Shown: piece after piece, positions 1-8,248 of the stretch | Layout of the letters: every line of letters starts with the position of its first letter | Position numbering within the stretch: position 1 is the first letter of the stretch | Origin: Micromonospora costi | GTDB lineage: Bacteria; Actinomycetota; Actinomycetes; Mycobacteriales; Micromonosporaceae | Direction of reading: 5' to 3' | Length of the DNA: 64,000 nt | Assembly (NCBI RefSeq): GCF_003626655.1 | Contig: NZ_RBAN01000005.1 | Span: 62,001-126,000, forward strand | Program-made: the position numbers and the translations under genes | Notes under the pieces: generated by a model | What the model was told of the DNA's origin: nothing | The model's database searches: none | Seen by the model: the letters and a program-made list of their open reading frames with translations, nothing else

Positions 1-2
1 GC

Positions 3-1364
3 GTGGCTGCCCGCGACCACTGCCTCAGCCCGGCACGCGCCGTGGACCGGCCCACCGGTGGGGCCCGGTACGGGCGCATGTTCCGCGGCCTGGACCCCCT
101 GGGCACCGACCCTGAGCTGCTGATGCGCGCCGGCGGCGACGGCGGGATCTGCGACGCCGCCGTCCTTGACCGGCTGACCAGCGGCGGTGACGACGCCACC
201 GAGGCGGCCGGTTGGCCGTTCTTCGGCCAGTTGGTCGCCCACGACATCACGGCCGACCGTTCGCCCATCGGCGGCGGCGTCGCCCCCGACGTGCTGCGCA
301 ACTCCCGCGCCCCGAGGCTCAACCTGGAGATCATCTACTCGGACGGCCCGATCGGGTCGCCGTACCTGTTCGACGTCCACGACCCGGCGACGTTCCTGCT
401 CGGCCCGAACGGCGACGACGTGCCGCGCAACCACCAGGGCGTGGCCCTGATCGGCGACCCCCGCGACGACGTGCACCTGTTCGCGCTGAGCCTGCACGTC
501 GCCCTGCTGCACGCGCACAACCACCTCGTCGACCTGCTGCGCGCGGACGGCGTGCCCGAGGCGGAGGTCTTCGACCGGGCCCGCACGGCCCTCACCTGGC
601 ACTACCAGTGGATCGTGGTCCGCGACTTCCTGCCCCGGCTCGTCGGAGCGCCCCTGGTCGAGGAGGTGCTCGCCGAGGGCGGCAGGTGGTTCGCGCCGCT
701 GCCGGGGGAGGCGTACATCCCGCTGGAGTTCGCCGACGCCGCGTTCCGCTACGGCCACGGCCAGATCCGGCACACGTACCGGCTCGTCGACGGCGGGCCC
801 GAGGTGCCGCTCTTCCCGGACCTGGTGGGGTTCGGCCCCCATTCCGCCGGCCGGCGCCTCGACCTCGCGCAGCTCTTCGACCTGCCCGGCCGCCCGCCCG
901 CCCAGCGTGCCAAGCGCCTGGACGGCCGGCTCGCGGCCAGCCTCATCGGGTTGCCCGAGCAGGTCACCGGTGCGGTCGACGTCGCCGCCTACCACTCGCT
1001 GGCCGCGCGTGACCTGCTGCGCGGCGAGACCACCGGCCTGCCCAGCGGTGAGGCCGTCGCCCGGCTCATCGGCGTGACGCCGCTGACCGTCGACGAACTG
1101 GAGCAGACCTGGCCGCACGGCACCCCGCTGTGGTTCTACGTGCTCAAGGAGGCCGAGCACCGCGGCGGCGGCGACCGCCTCGGCCCGGTCGGCGGCCGGA
1201 TCGTGGCGGAGGTCCTCGTCGGGCTTCTCCGCGCCGACCCGACGAGCTACCTCGTCCGGCAACCGGACTGGACCCCGCAGCTGCCCGCCGCCGGGTCCCG
1301 CTTCGGCCTGGCGGACCTGCTCACCCTCGGCGTCGACCGCGACCGGCCCGCACCGGCAGCCTGA
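3..1364 (+). CDS. Animal-type heme peroxidase family protein
   Basis: The 453-residue protein belongs to the animal heme peroxidase superfamily (prostaglandin synthase/peroxidase fold), which uses a bound heme to oxidise organic substrates with peroxide. The distal heme motif GQLVAHDIT is visible with His80 and Asp81, and the proximal motif FRYGHGQIRH has His252 as the likely heme ligand. No signal peptide or membrane segment is seen, so it is probably cytoplasmic. The GTG start is only two bases from the window edge, so the true start could lie upstream. The substrate cannot be inferred from the sequence. Bacterial members are usually of unknown physiological role. Confidence 0.85.
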   Translation: MAARDHCLSPARAVDRPTGGARYGRMFRGLDPLGTDPELLMRAGGDGGICDAAVLDRLTSGGDDATEAAGWPFFGQLVAHDITADRSPIGGGVAPDVLRNSRAPRLNLEIIYSDGPIGSPYLFDVHDPATFLLGPNGDDVPRNHQGVALIGDPRDDVHLFALSLHVALLHAHNHLVDLLRADGVPEAEVFDRARTALTWHYQWIVVRDFLPRLVGAPLVEEVLAEGGRWFAPLPGEAYIPLEFADAAFRYGHGQIRHTYRLVDGGPEVPLFPDLVGFGPHSAGRRLDLAQLFDLPGRPPAQRAKRLDGRLAASLIGLPEQVTGAVDVAAYHSLAARDLLRGETTGLPSGEAVARLIGVTPLTVDELEQTWPHGTPLWFYVLKEAEHRGGGDRLGPVGGRIVAEVLVGLLRADPTSYLVRQPDWTPQLPAAGSRFGLADLLTLGVDRDRPAPAA

Positions 1365-1469
1365 CGACGGGCCGTCCGGCGGTCGCGACCAGGTTTCTCC
1401 GACGTGCGCGCGGGGACGCGTCCGGAAAGGCGCGGACAGGGCGGTCCGCCGGAGTGGCTGGGAGACGAC

Positions 1470-1661
1470 ATGAGCGTGGAGCGGGCGAACGACGACCTCG
1501 AGCAGCTGGCCGGCCCGGCCAGGGCGCGGATGGGCGACATGACGCGGGACGAGCGGGCCGAAGCGGAGCGGGTGATGCGACGCGACGAGATCCGGGGCAA
1601 GAAGCCCGGCGAGCACGTCCAGGAGGATGCCCGGGACGTGCCGGACACCTTCACCAACTGA
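1470..1661 (+). CDS. Small hydrophilic protein of unknown function
   Basis: This 63-residue protein is rich in Asp, Glu and Arg, has no membrane segment and is probably largely disordered. I do not recognise a family. The ATG at 1470 follows GGGAG with a short spacer and is preferred over a longer reading that would start near 1404. It lies about 100 bases after the peroxidase gene and in the same orientation, so co-transcription is possible. It resembles the small protein at 24757 only in composition. Coding status rests on the start signal, charged composition and position. Confidence 0.55.
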   Translation: MSVERANDDLEQLAGPARARMGDMTRDERAEAERVMRRDEIRGKKPGEHVQEDARDVPDTFTN

Positions 1662-1754
1662 CCGGGGGAGGGGGCGGCGCGTCCGGTCGGCGTGCCGGAG
1701 GCGTCGCCGCCCTCGCAGGCGACCCGTCCGGACCGGTCGGCCGGCGACGGGCAA

Positions 1755-1769
1755 TAAGCTGACAATATG
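1755..1769 (+). promoter_or_regulatory. Leaderless-type -10 element of the CDF transporter gene
   Basis: TAAGCT at 1755-1760 matches the TAnnnT form of an actinobacterial -10 box. It is followed by exactly six bases and then the ATG at 1767, so transcription would begin at or next to the start codon. No Shine-Dalgarno sequence is present. A convincing -35 box is not seen. Confidence 0.5.
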
Positions 1770-2714
1770 CCCGAATCGCCCGAAGCTAGCGGAAGCACGG
1801 GCACCGTCGTCCTGGCCGGCTCGGTCAATCTCGCCGTCGGTGCGACGAAGGGCCTCGTGGGTCTGCTCACCGGCTCGGCCGCGATGGTGGCCGAGGCCCT
1901 GCACTCCCTGGCCGACACCACCACCGAGGTGCTGCTCTTCGTCGGCCTGCGGCGCGGGTCCCGGCGGCCGACCGAGGACCGACCCTTCGGATACGGCGGA
2001 GAGACCTTCATCTGGGCCCTGCTCGCCGCCCTCGCCACCTTCCTGATCGGCGCCGGCCTGTCCATCGACGAGGGCATCGAGGCGATCAGGTCACCCCGCC
2101 AGCAGGCGGACCCCCTCTTCGCGTACCTCGTGCTCGCGGTCGCCGCCGTCCTCGAATCCATCTCCCTGGCCCGCGCGGTCCGGCAGATCCGGACCCGGGC
2201 GAGGCGGTTCATGGTCCATCCGCTGTCGGTGGTGATCCGGAGTCCGGACACCCCGGTCAAGGCCGTCTTCTTCGAGGACTTCGCCGCCCTGATCGGGCTC
2301 GCGCTGGCCGCCGGGGGCGTGGCGCTCAGCCAGTTGACGGGCAGCCCGCTCTGGGACGGCCTCGCGTCGATCGCGATCGGCGTGCTGCTCCTCGGTGTGG
2401 CCGCCAGCCTGGGCTACAGCAACATCGCCCTGCTGATCGGCCGGGCGGTGCCGGATCACGGTCGGGGTCTGATCCGGCGGGAACTGCTCGCGGTGCCGGC
2501 CATCGAGGGGATCCGGCAACTGTTCACCCTCTACCTGGGCCCCAACACCATCCTCGTCGCCGCGAAGGTCGACTTCGTCGCCACGGCCAGCAGCACGGAC
2601 GTCGAGGCCGCGGCGGACGAGGCCGAGCGGCGGCTCGCCGCGCTGTTCCCGACGATCCGGTACGTCTTCCTCGACCCCACCGGAGGCCGGGACATCCGGC
2701 AGACGTCGGACTGA
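1767..2714 (+). CDS. Cation diffusion facilitator (CDF) family transporter
   Basis: The 315-residue integral membrane protein resembles CDF metal/proton antiporters, which export divalent cations such as Zn, Fe or Mn from the cytoplasm. The N-terminal half has the family layout: a first helix with GATKGLVGLLTGSAA, then ALHSLADTTTEV in the second helix carrying the conserved His/Asp metal-site residues, then further hydrophobic helices to about residue 220. The C-terminal 90 residues form the cytoplasmic ferredoxin-like domain, with VAAKVDFVATASSTDVEAA typical of it. The metal cannot be assigned. The gene appears to be transcribed alone from a leaderless-type promoter. Confidence 0.88.
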   Translation: MPESPEASGSTGTVVLAGSVNLAVGATKGLVGLLTGSAAMVAEALHSLADTTTEVLLFVGLRRGSRRPTEDRPFGYGGETFIWALLAALATFLIGAGLSIDEGIEAIRSPRQQADPLFAYLVLAVAAVLESISLARAVRQIRTRARRFMVHPLSVVIRSPDTPVKAVFFEDFAALIGLALAAGGVALSQLTGSPLWDGLASIAIGVLLLGVAASLGYSNIALLIGRAVPDHGRGLIRRELLAVPAIEGIRQLFTLYLGPNTILVAAKVDFVATASSTDVEAAADEAERRLAALFPTIRYVFLDPTGGRDIRQTSD

Positions 2715-2747
2715 TCCGTCGCCCGCGGGCGCGGCCGCGGTGACCGG

Positions 2748-3098
2748 CTACTCGGGCTGGTCGTACGCGAGGTCGACGTCGAACTCGCCGTCACGGTCGA
2801 TGGCGAACGTGATCCCGTGCCACGGGTCGTGCCCGTCGGCCACCATGAGCTGGCGAAGCGAGATGAACGCGTCGCTGAGCTGGATGATCTCCTCGAACGG
2901 CTGCTCGTCGAACGGGAAGTGCTTCATCGCCCCCGTCGAGGTGCGCCATTGGATGCTCACACCGGCCGATTCCTCGCCGAGATCGCCCTTGGCAATGATC
3001 TTCACGGCGTCGTTCGGCATCAGCTTCAGCAGGATCCCGCCGATCGTGCTGACAACGTCATGCTGAGATTCGTCAAACATTTCCGTCGGGGTCCTCAC
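2748..3098 (-). CDS. YezG-type immunity protein
   Basis: The 116-residue acidic protein resembles the YezG/DUF600 family, which neutralises nuclease toxins of the YeeF type. Visible family-like features are the conserved Trp in VSIQWRTSTG, an aromatic/acidic middle region, and a C-terminal DGEFDVDLAYDQPE stretch. Its GTG start overlaps the toxin stop codon by one base (TAGTG), and AGGA seven bases upstream supports that start. An internal ATG at 3080 lacks a comparable signal. Position directly after a predicted endonuclease toxin is the classical toxin-immunity order, so the partner is inferred to be the product of 3098-3709. Confidence 0.8.
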   Translation of the reverse strand: MRTPTEMFDESQHDVVSTIGGILLKLMPNDAVKIIAKGDLGEESAGVSIQWRTSTGAMKHFPFDEQPFEEIIQLSDAFISLRQLMVADGHDPWHGITFAIDRDGEFDVDLAYDQPE

Positions 3099-3709
3099 TA
3101 TCTGTTCCTGAAGGGTACGACGACGGGCGGGTCGTTGTCGATCTGGTAGGTGACCAGCAGATGTGAGGGGCGCTGCGACGAGGTGCCCGGCGGATAGAAG
3201 GCCCGGCCGGACACCTGCACGTTCCGGCCGGCCTTCAGGGCGTCCGCCCAGGTGTTCTCCATCTTCTTCCAGTCGGACAGGTTGATGGTCTGGTCCATCG
3301 GCAGCAGGTTGATGCGCTCGCCGGGCCCCCGGAAGATGTGCGCGAAGAGGTGGCCGCCCTGATCGGTGGACAGCCGGTCGGTCCCGCCGGAGACGCGCTG
3401 CTGGTAACTGTTGCGGTGACCGTGCGCGAGCTGGAGCCTGCCGTTGAACGACGACACGCGCCCCTTGCCGTCGGTGCGGTAACGGTAGCCGGTGTGCCGT
3501 TCCACGTAGTTCGTGTTGGGCAACAGCTTCCGGTTCACCGTCCGGTTCCAGCGACGGGGTTTGCCGGCCTCGAACTCGATGGTGTCGGCGTTGAGGCGTC
3601 GCGTCCGGGGCTTGGGAAGGCGGCGGACGGCCGCACCGATCGGGCCCCGGACGGCGGGTGGGGTGCCGCTGCCGGACCCGCCGCCGCGCCGTCCGCGCCG
3701 CCTAGCCAT
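3098..3709 (-). CDS. DNA/RNA non-specific endonuclease toxin domain protein
   Basis: The 203-residue protein has an Arg-rich N-terminal 40 residues followed by a C-terminal nuclease domain of the Endonuclea_NS_2 (YeeF C-terminal) type. The signature DQGGHLFAHIFRGPG places the likely catalytic His at 120, followed by conserved Asn134, Asn143 and Glu151. It has no signal peptide. The start codon overlaps the end of the upstream carrier gene by eight bases (ATGGCTAG), there is no clear ribosome binding site, and translation is probably coupled. In most actinobacterial polymorphic toxins this domain is the C-terminal tip of a long WXG100-type protein; here it is a separate ORF. The target nucleic acid is unknown. 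Confidence 0.82.
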   Translation of the reverse strand: MARRRGRRGGGSGSGTPPAVRGPIGAAVRRLPKPRTRRLNADTIEFEAGKPRRWNRTVNRKLLPNTNYVERHTGYRYRTDGKGRVSSFNGRLQLAHGHRNSYQQRVSGGTDRLSTDQGGHLFAHIFRGPGERINLLPMDQTINLSDWKKMENTWADALKAGRNVQVSGRAFYPPGTSSQRPSHLLVTYQIDNDPPVVVPFRNR

Positions 3710-4196
3710 TGAGGACCGCCTCGATCGCCATGCCGATCAGCTGGTCGAGGATCAGCGAGGTGATCATCTTGAAGATGGGGATCTCCAGGAGCGAGGCGCC
3801 GAAGGTGGCCACCGCGGTCGCGATGGCCTGGGCGATCTGGATCGCGAGGATCACCAGCTGCACGATGATCTGAATCTTGAGGGCGAGGACGATCACGGCG
3901 CAGACGATCAGCCCCGCGCCGACGAGCGTGGCGCCCGTGACACCCTGCTGGAGCGTGTCCAGCGCGTTCTCCTCGCCCTTCCACCAGGTCTGGAAGGCGC
4001 TCACGGCCATGCCCTGGTTCTGCTCCCACACCTGCGCGGCCGACGTGTCCGCGGCCGAGGCGGTCTCCTGCAACTGCTGGCCGAACGACAGCCACAGCTG
4101 ACCGAGCTTGAACAGCTGCTCCTCGTCGGACGTCGGCCAGTCGTAGCCGAGCATGCCGAGGACGGACACGAGCTCACCGGGAAGCTGGAGACCCAT
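3702..4196 (-). CDS. WXG100-like carrier protein with membrane segments
   Basis: The 164-residue protein starts MGLQLPGELVSVLGMLGYDW, the usual beginning of the WXG100-like N-terminal domain in actinobacterial type VII-secreted polymorphic toxins. Residues 20-75 are helical with conserved Trp residues (QLWLSFGQQL, QTWWKGEENA). Residues 85-150 form two or three hydrophobic helices. The ATG at 4196 is preferred because upstream codons read as Arg-rich shadow sequence of the previous gene. It begins a few bases after the WXG100 partner stop. I infer that it delivers or anchors the endonuclease encoded immediately downstream, although the two are not fused. Confidence 0.75.
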   Translation of the reverse strand: MGLQLPGELVSVLGMLGYDWPTSDEEQLFKLGQLWLSFGQQLQETASAADTSAAQVWEQNQGMAVSAFQTWWKGEENALDTLQQGVTGATLVGAGLIVCAVIVLALKIQIIVQLVILAIQIAQAIATAVATFGASLLEIPIFKMITSLILDQLIGMAIEAVLNG

Positions 4197-4201
4197 GGCG
4201 G

Positions 4202-4525
4202 TCAGCCGAGCGCCCGGCCGATGGCGTCGAACCCGCCGAGGTTGTCGGTCTCCGTCTGCTCGTACGCGTCGGCCATCGCGCTCAGGTCGTCGCCGGCCGC
4301 GGACAGCTCGTCGGCGACCGTGTACCAGCAGTCGAGCGCCCACTGCGCCACCGCCACGTACGCGCTGCCGATGTACGTGCCGATCGTGTCGTCACCCCAG
4401 GCCCCCTCGTACGCCGCGGTCGCCTGCTCGAACGCGGCGAGCTGCTCGGCGAAGCCGTCACCACGCGCGAGCAGGGACTGCCCGCTGGTGCGGATGGAGG
4501 CTGGCTGGACTTCGAGGTCGGGCAC
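4202..4525 (-). CDS. WXG100/ESAT-6-like small secretion partner
   Basis: The 107-residue protein has the size and helix-turn-helix character of WXG100 proteins secreted by type VII systems. The turn region reads YEGAWGDDTIG, a WXG-like Trp-Gly pair near residue 40, and a long second helix ends near YEQTETDN. A GTG start at 4525 is preceded by GGGGAG at five-base spacing, better supported than longer readings. It is the first gene of a four-gene minus-strand operon with the carrier, endonuclease and immunity genes. No ESX membrane components are in the window, so secretion must depend on a system encoded elsewhere. Confidence 0.75.
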   Translation of the reverse strand: MPDLEVQPASIRTSGQSLLARGDGFAEQLAAFEQATAAYEGAWGDDTIGTYIGSAYVAVAQWALDCWYTVADELSAAGDDLSAMADAYEQTETDNLGGFDAIGRALG

Positions 4526-4750
4526 GTCATCTCCCCGTACAGTCGACGATTCCCGGCGGAGGTGGATTTTATCAACGACCACCCTTTGTGGATAGTGCGC
4601 GATCGGCGTCCGGGGCGGGTGTCGGAATGGCGATCGGGTGCCGACGAATTCAACGGCGGCAATGGGTGTGGAAAAGTGCGGGACGCGAATGCGGGGCGGC
4701 GGACCGTCGTCCGCCGCCCCGCGCGCCGTGCCCGCGTCAGTCCGTGGACG

Positions 4751-6109
4751 TCAGCGGACGTCCTTGCGGTGGAAGTTGCGCTTGCACGGGCTCAGGTCGA
4801 CCCGCACCTGCTCGCCCAGGTCCACGTTGACCCGCGTGGCCTGCAGCACCGTGCCGTCGGGCCGCTCGCAGGTGAGGATCCACGGCTCGGTGTGGAAGCC
4901 GGTCTGGTTCCCGCGTACGCCGTCGGCCTGGTAGGCCGCCACCGGTCGGTACGACGGATTGACTGCCCAGTGGAAGGTGCCGTTGGGCCGCACGACGTCG
5001 AGATCCGAGCTCAGCGTCGTGGTGAACGACGTCGGCCGGACGCCGCCGTCGGGCTGCGCGTACGGGCTGGTGTACATGTCGAAGGACTTGGTGATCCGCA
5101 GTACCGCGCCCTTCGGCGCCTTACCCTCGATGACCGCGTGCTCGCGGGGGTCCGCGGTGGTCTCGAGCGCTTCGAGCATGGCCGAGCGGTGCGCGGCGTA
5201 CGTGTCGAGGACCTGGGTCTCGAACGTGCGGGCCACCCCCGGGTTCGGGCAGGTCTCGCTGGTGATCGACAGGCCGCGGGTCGCGTAGTACGCCCAGTCG
5301 ATGGCCTCGCCGGTCGTCTCGTAGTCCTCCGCGGAGGGCAGCGCCCGGTACGTGGGCCCGTACTGCGCGGCGACGGCCGAGGCCAGTCGGTGCAGGCGCG
5401 AGGCGTCCTGCGCCGGCCCGGCGGCGAGCTGCAGCGGCGGGTAGAGCACCACCTGGATACAGGTGTGCTGGGTGTTGAACACGGTCGCCTGCCGCGTCGA
5501 CAGCAGCCAGGCGATGTTCCGGCTCTCCGGCTCCGACCAGGGGGCGGTGCCGGCCGACGACAGCGGCAGCCAGCCCAGGCCGTAGTTACGGTTCATGTCG
5601 GTGTTGGTGTCGGTCTGTCGGCGGTTGCGGACGAAGCCGTCCACGTTCACCACCGGCACGACCACGACGCGGGCCCGTTCGAGCAGGCTCGCGATGCGCG
5701 GCTCGCGGGCGTTCGTGACCAGGTCGATCGCGAACTCCATGGTCAGCTCGCCGCTGGGCCACTCGTTGCCGTGGTGCATGCCCACGTCCACGAAGACCGG
5801 CTTGCCGTCGTTCGCGCGGACGTCCTTGCTGATCTCGATGCCGTGTACGGCCCGGCCGGACGTCGTCCGGTAGGGCAGCGTGATCGGCTTGACCAGGTCC
5901 GGATACCGGGCGGCCAGGTCGGCCATGTCGCTCTCGTAGTCGGCCAGCGTCCGGTACGCGCTGTTGCCACTGGGCAGGGTGGACTCGGCGGTGGCGGGCG
6001 CCGCGGCGGCGCCGGTGGCGGGCGCGACCACGGCACCGAGGCCGACCGCGAGCGCCGCGCCGGCCGTCAACAGTCGGGACTTCCATCGGAACAGGTGGGC
6101 GTCGATCAC
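4751..6109 (-). CDS. Secreted zinc carboxypeptidase, family M14
   Basis: The 452-residue protein has a Sec-type signal peptide (RLLTAGAALAVGLGAVV and an Ala-rich cleavage region) and an M14 zinc carboxypeptidase domain. The zinc motif HxxE is His113-Gly-Asn-Glu116 within MHHGNEWPSGE, a third ligand is likely in VFNTQHTC, and the catalytic Glu is in SITSETCPN. NVDGFVRNRR and DMNRNYGLGW are typical substrate-site motifs. The C-terminal 120 residues look like a beta-sandwich extension. GTG at 6109 is chosen because AAAGGGA precedes it and the signal peptide follows directly. It probably trims C-terminal residues from extracellular peptides. Confidence 0.88.
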   Translation of the reverse strand: MIDAHLFRWKSRLLTAGAALAVGLGAVVAPATGAAAAPATAESTLPSGNSAYRTLADYESDMADLAARYPDLVKPITLPYRTTSGRAVHGIEISKDVRANDGKPVFVDVGMHHGNEWPSGELTMEFAIDLVTNAREPRIASLLERARVVVVPVVNVDGFVRNRRQTDTNTDMNRNYGLGWLPLSSAGTAPWSEPESRNIAWLLSTRQATVFNTQHTCIQVVLYPPLQLAAGPAQDASRLHRLASAVAAQYGPTYRALPSAEDYETTGEAIDWAYYATRGLSITSETCPNPGVARTFETQVLDTYAAHRSAMLEALETTADPREHAVIEGKAPKGAVLRITKSFDMYTSPYAQPDGGVRPTSFTTTLSSDLDVVRPNGTFHWAVNPSYRPVAAYQADGVRGNQTGFHTEPWILTCERPDGTVLQATRVNVDLGEQVRVDLSPCKRNFHRKDVR

Positions 6110-6142
6110 GAGTGATTCCCTTTCTGCGCGGGCGGTCCGGGT

Positions 6143-6169
6143 CGTACGTCCATTCACTCGATCGATGGG
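6143..6169 (-). promoter_or_regulatory. Motif shared with another M14 carboxypeptidase promoter
   Basis: On the plus strand this reads CGTACGTCCATTC, five variable bases, then ATCGATGGG. The region upstream of the carboxypeptidase gene at 13724-16210 carries CGTATGTGCATTC, five bases, ATCGATGGG at 16370-16396. That is 20 identities in 27 ungapped positions, in the same orientation relative to each gene. It begins 34 bases upstream of the GTG start, so it probably overlaps the promoter. The regulator is unknown. Confidence 0.45.
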
Positions 6170-6297
6170 CGTCGTGATTCCATCCAAGACGCGCACCCGC
6201 GTACGGGCCACCCGCTGATGATCTCCCTTTGGTAACTACCGAGGTTTTTTCGACCGCGAGGTCGGGCCGGCCGGGAGCTGGCCCCGCCGGCGGACGG

Positions 6298-7458
6298 TCA
6301 CGGAGCGGGGAAGGAGCCGTCGCCGAAGAGGATGCGCCGGGCGGCGGCCCGACCGGGTGGCGTGCGCAGCAGGGTGAACGCCGCTGCCGCCGCGGCGGGC
6401 GTCCGCACCTGGGCCAGTGCCCGGCGCAGCGTCAGGCGTCCCCGGAAGCGCGCACGCAGGGCCGCGCCCTCGTAGTGGGCCAACGGGTCGGGCCGGCCGC
6501 TGCGCAGCGCCTCGTCGAGGACGGTGGCGGCGATCCCGGACAGCCGCAGGCACGGGTCGAGGCCGCCGGCGGTGAGCGGTGAGACGGCGCCCGCCGCGTC
6601 ACCCACGAGAAGCCCGTCGGGGCAGCCGATCCGGCGGAGCACGCCACCGACGGGGATCGGGCCTCCGCGCCGCTCGACCTCGCCCGGGCGGCCGGTCACG
6701 GGCAGTCCGGGCGCCGAGGCGGCGAAGCGGTGGAGGGCCCGGCGGAGGCCGTCGCGGTAGCGGTCGGGGTAACCGGCCACGCCCACGTGCGCGTGCCGCC
6801 CGTCGTTGACCACCCAGGCCAGGTAGCCGGGTGCGAGCGAGGGGTCGAGCACACAGTGGAACGTCGGCGGCTCGTCGCCGGCGGGGATCTCGAAGACCTC
6901 CTCGGCGCCGACCAGCAGGTGGTGGTTGCGGTCCAGGCCGAGGTCCCGGGCCACCCGGGAGCGGGCGCCGTCGGCGCCGACCACGTACCGCGCCCGGACA
7001 CCGGCCGGTCCGTCGGGACCGGCCAGGATGAAGCAGCCGTCGCGCCGGCCGACGTAGCGGGTGCCGAGCGCCAGGCGTACGCCGGCGTCGACGGCGGCGT
7101 GGGCCGCTGCCACGTAGAGCGGCCCCATGTCCGCCACCCGGTACTCGTCGCGGGTGCTGACCAGGCTCACCGGCCGGCGCAGCCCCGGAGGGTAGAGCAC
7201 CACCCGCCGGATCGGCGGCCCCAGGCACTCGGCCGGCAGCGGGAAGTCGTCGAGCGTACGCCGGACGAAGATCCCGGTGGTGCGGATCGGGGCGGTCAGC
7301 GTGGCCCGCCGCTCGACCAGCAGGACGTCGTGGCCAAGCCGCGCGAGCAGCGTCGCCGTGTGCAGCCCGGCGAGACCGGCCCCGACGACGAGCACGTCCG
7401 TGGTCCCCGGCGTGTTCACCCGCCCGGCGGCCGGGCCCGCCCTACCGGTTCGCGTCAT
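6298..7458 (-). CDS. FAD-dependent oxidoreductase, geranylgeranyl-reductase-like
   Basis: The 386-residue flavoprotein begins with a Rossmann dinucleotide motif VLVVGAGLAGLHTATLLARL. It contains ARYVVGADGARSRVAR and a second FAD motif DGLLVGDAAGAVSPLTAGGL near residue 285. This pattern is typical of the geranylgeranyl reductase/aromatic-ring hydroxylase-like flavoprotein group, which reduces isoprenoid double bonds or oxidises small molecules. The substrate cannot be inferred. The ATG start lies inside the last codons of the upstream ABC permease gene (17-base overlap), so it is likely co-transcribed with the exporter pair. A GTG at 7419 is a possible later start, but neither has a good ribosome binding site. 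Confidence 0.78.
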   Translation of the reverse strand: MTRTGRAGPAAGRVNTPGTTDVLVVGAGLAGLHTATLLARLGHDVLLVERRATLTAPIRTTGIFVRRTLDDFPLPAECLGPPIRRVVLYPPGLRRPVSLVSTRDEYRVADMGPLYVAAAHAAVDAGVRLALGTRYVGRRDGCFILAGPDGPAGVRARYVVGADGARSRVARDLGLDRNHHLLVGAEEVFEIPAGDEPPTFHCVLDPSLAPGYLAWVVNDGRHAHVGVAGYPDRYRDGLRRALHRFAASAPGLPVTGRPGEVERRGGPIPVGGVLRRIGCPDGLLVGDAAGAVSPLTAGGLDPCLRLSGIAATVLDEALRSGRPDPLAHYEGAALRARFRGRLTLRRALAQVRTPAAAAAAFTLLRTPPGRAAARRILFGDGSFPAP

Positions 7459-8248
7459 CGCGCACCAGCCGCAGCCAGCCGAGGAGGAGGACGCCGGCCG
7501 CCCAGGTGAGCAGGACCAGCACCGACGAGGTCGTCGTCATCCCCGGCACCTTGCCGAGCAGGAGGAACGCGGCTCCGGTCCCGGGCAGGACGTGGGCCAG
7601 CGCGTCCAGCCACGCGTAGCCGAACTGGGGGAGCAGCAGCGGCAGCACGAGCATCAGGAGGAACGCGGCGACCAGTCCGCCGGCCGTGTTGCGCAACAGG
7701 AAGCCCAGGCCGACCGCGAGGACGGTGCCGGCCGCGACGACGAGGGCGACGGTGCCGAGGACCCGGAGGCCGTCGTCCGCCGGCAGGCTCAGCCGTGGCC
7801 GGGCCGCGACGTAGGCCGCGAGGGCGGAGGCGAGTCCCAGCAGCACGCCGAGGCACGTGGCCGAGCCGGCCGTGACGACGGCGCGGGCGAGGAAGAGGAG
7901 GCCGCGCCGCGGCGTCCACTGGAGGGTGGGGACGATCCCGCCCGTGGCGTAGTCGGACGTCACCGCGGTCAGGACGAGGGCGAGCAGGGCGAACTGCGCG
8001 GGCATCGCGCTGATCGACGAGATCGCCCAGGCGGGGTCGCCCGAAGGACCCGGATTCCCGGCCGTGTCCAGGCCGGCGAGGCTGCCGATTCCCACCGTGG
8101 CGGCGGCCGCGGCCGCCGCGAACCACCAGGTGGCCTTGACCGTCCAGAGGCGGGTCCACTCGGCGGCGCAGGTGCGGGCGAAGACGCGCGCGGTGGGGGC
8201 GTCCGGTGTCACGTGGGGTACGGCCCGAAGGGTCGACGGAACGGTCAC
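7442..8248 (-). CDS. ABC-2 type transporter permease
   Basis: The 268-residue protein has about six hydrophobic segments and begins with an amphipathic region (CAAEWTRLWTVKATWW) before the first membrane helix, as in ABC-2 permeases that pair with a separate ATPase. Segments include FALLALVLTAVTSDYATGGI, the usual family motif region. The GTG start overlaps the ATPase stop codon by four bases (GTGA), so the two form one translationally coupled exporter. The substrate is unknown. Small-molecule or antibiotic export is common for this arrangement, but nothing here specifies it. Confidence 0.85.
   Translation of the reverse strand: MTVPSTLRAVPHVTPDAPTARVFARTCAAEWTRLWTVKATWWFAAAAAAATVGIGSLAGLDTAGNPGPSGDPAWAISSISAMPAQFALLALVLTAVTSDYATGGIVPTLQWTPRRGLLFLARAVVTAGSATCLGVLLGLASALAAYVAARPRLSLPADDGLRVLGTVALVVAAGTVLAVGLGFLLRNTAGGLVAAFLLMLVLPLLLPQFGYAWLDALAHVLPGTGAAFLLLGKVPGMTTTSSVLVLLTWAAGVLLLGWLRLVRDDANR

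Noticed and set aside
3513..4595. A 360-codon plus-strand frame across the type VII cargo cassette
   Set aside because: It is antisense to four recognisable small genes with good start signals, and its own sequence is shadow-like.
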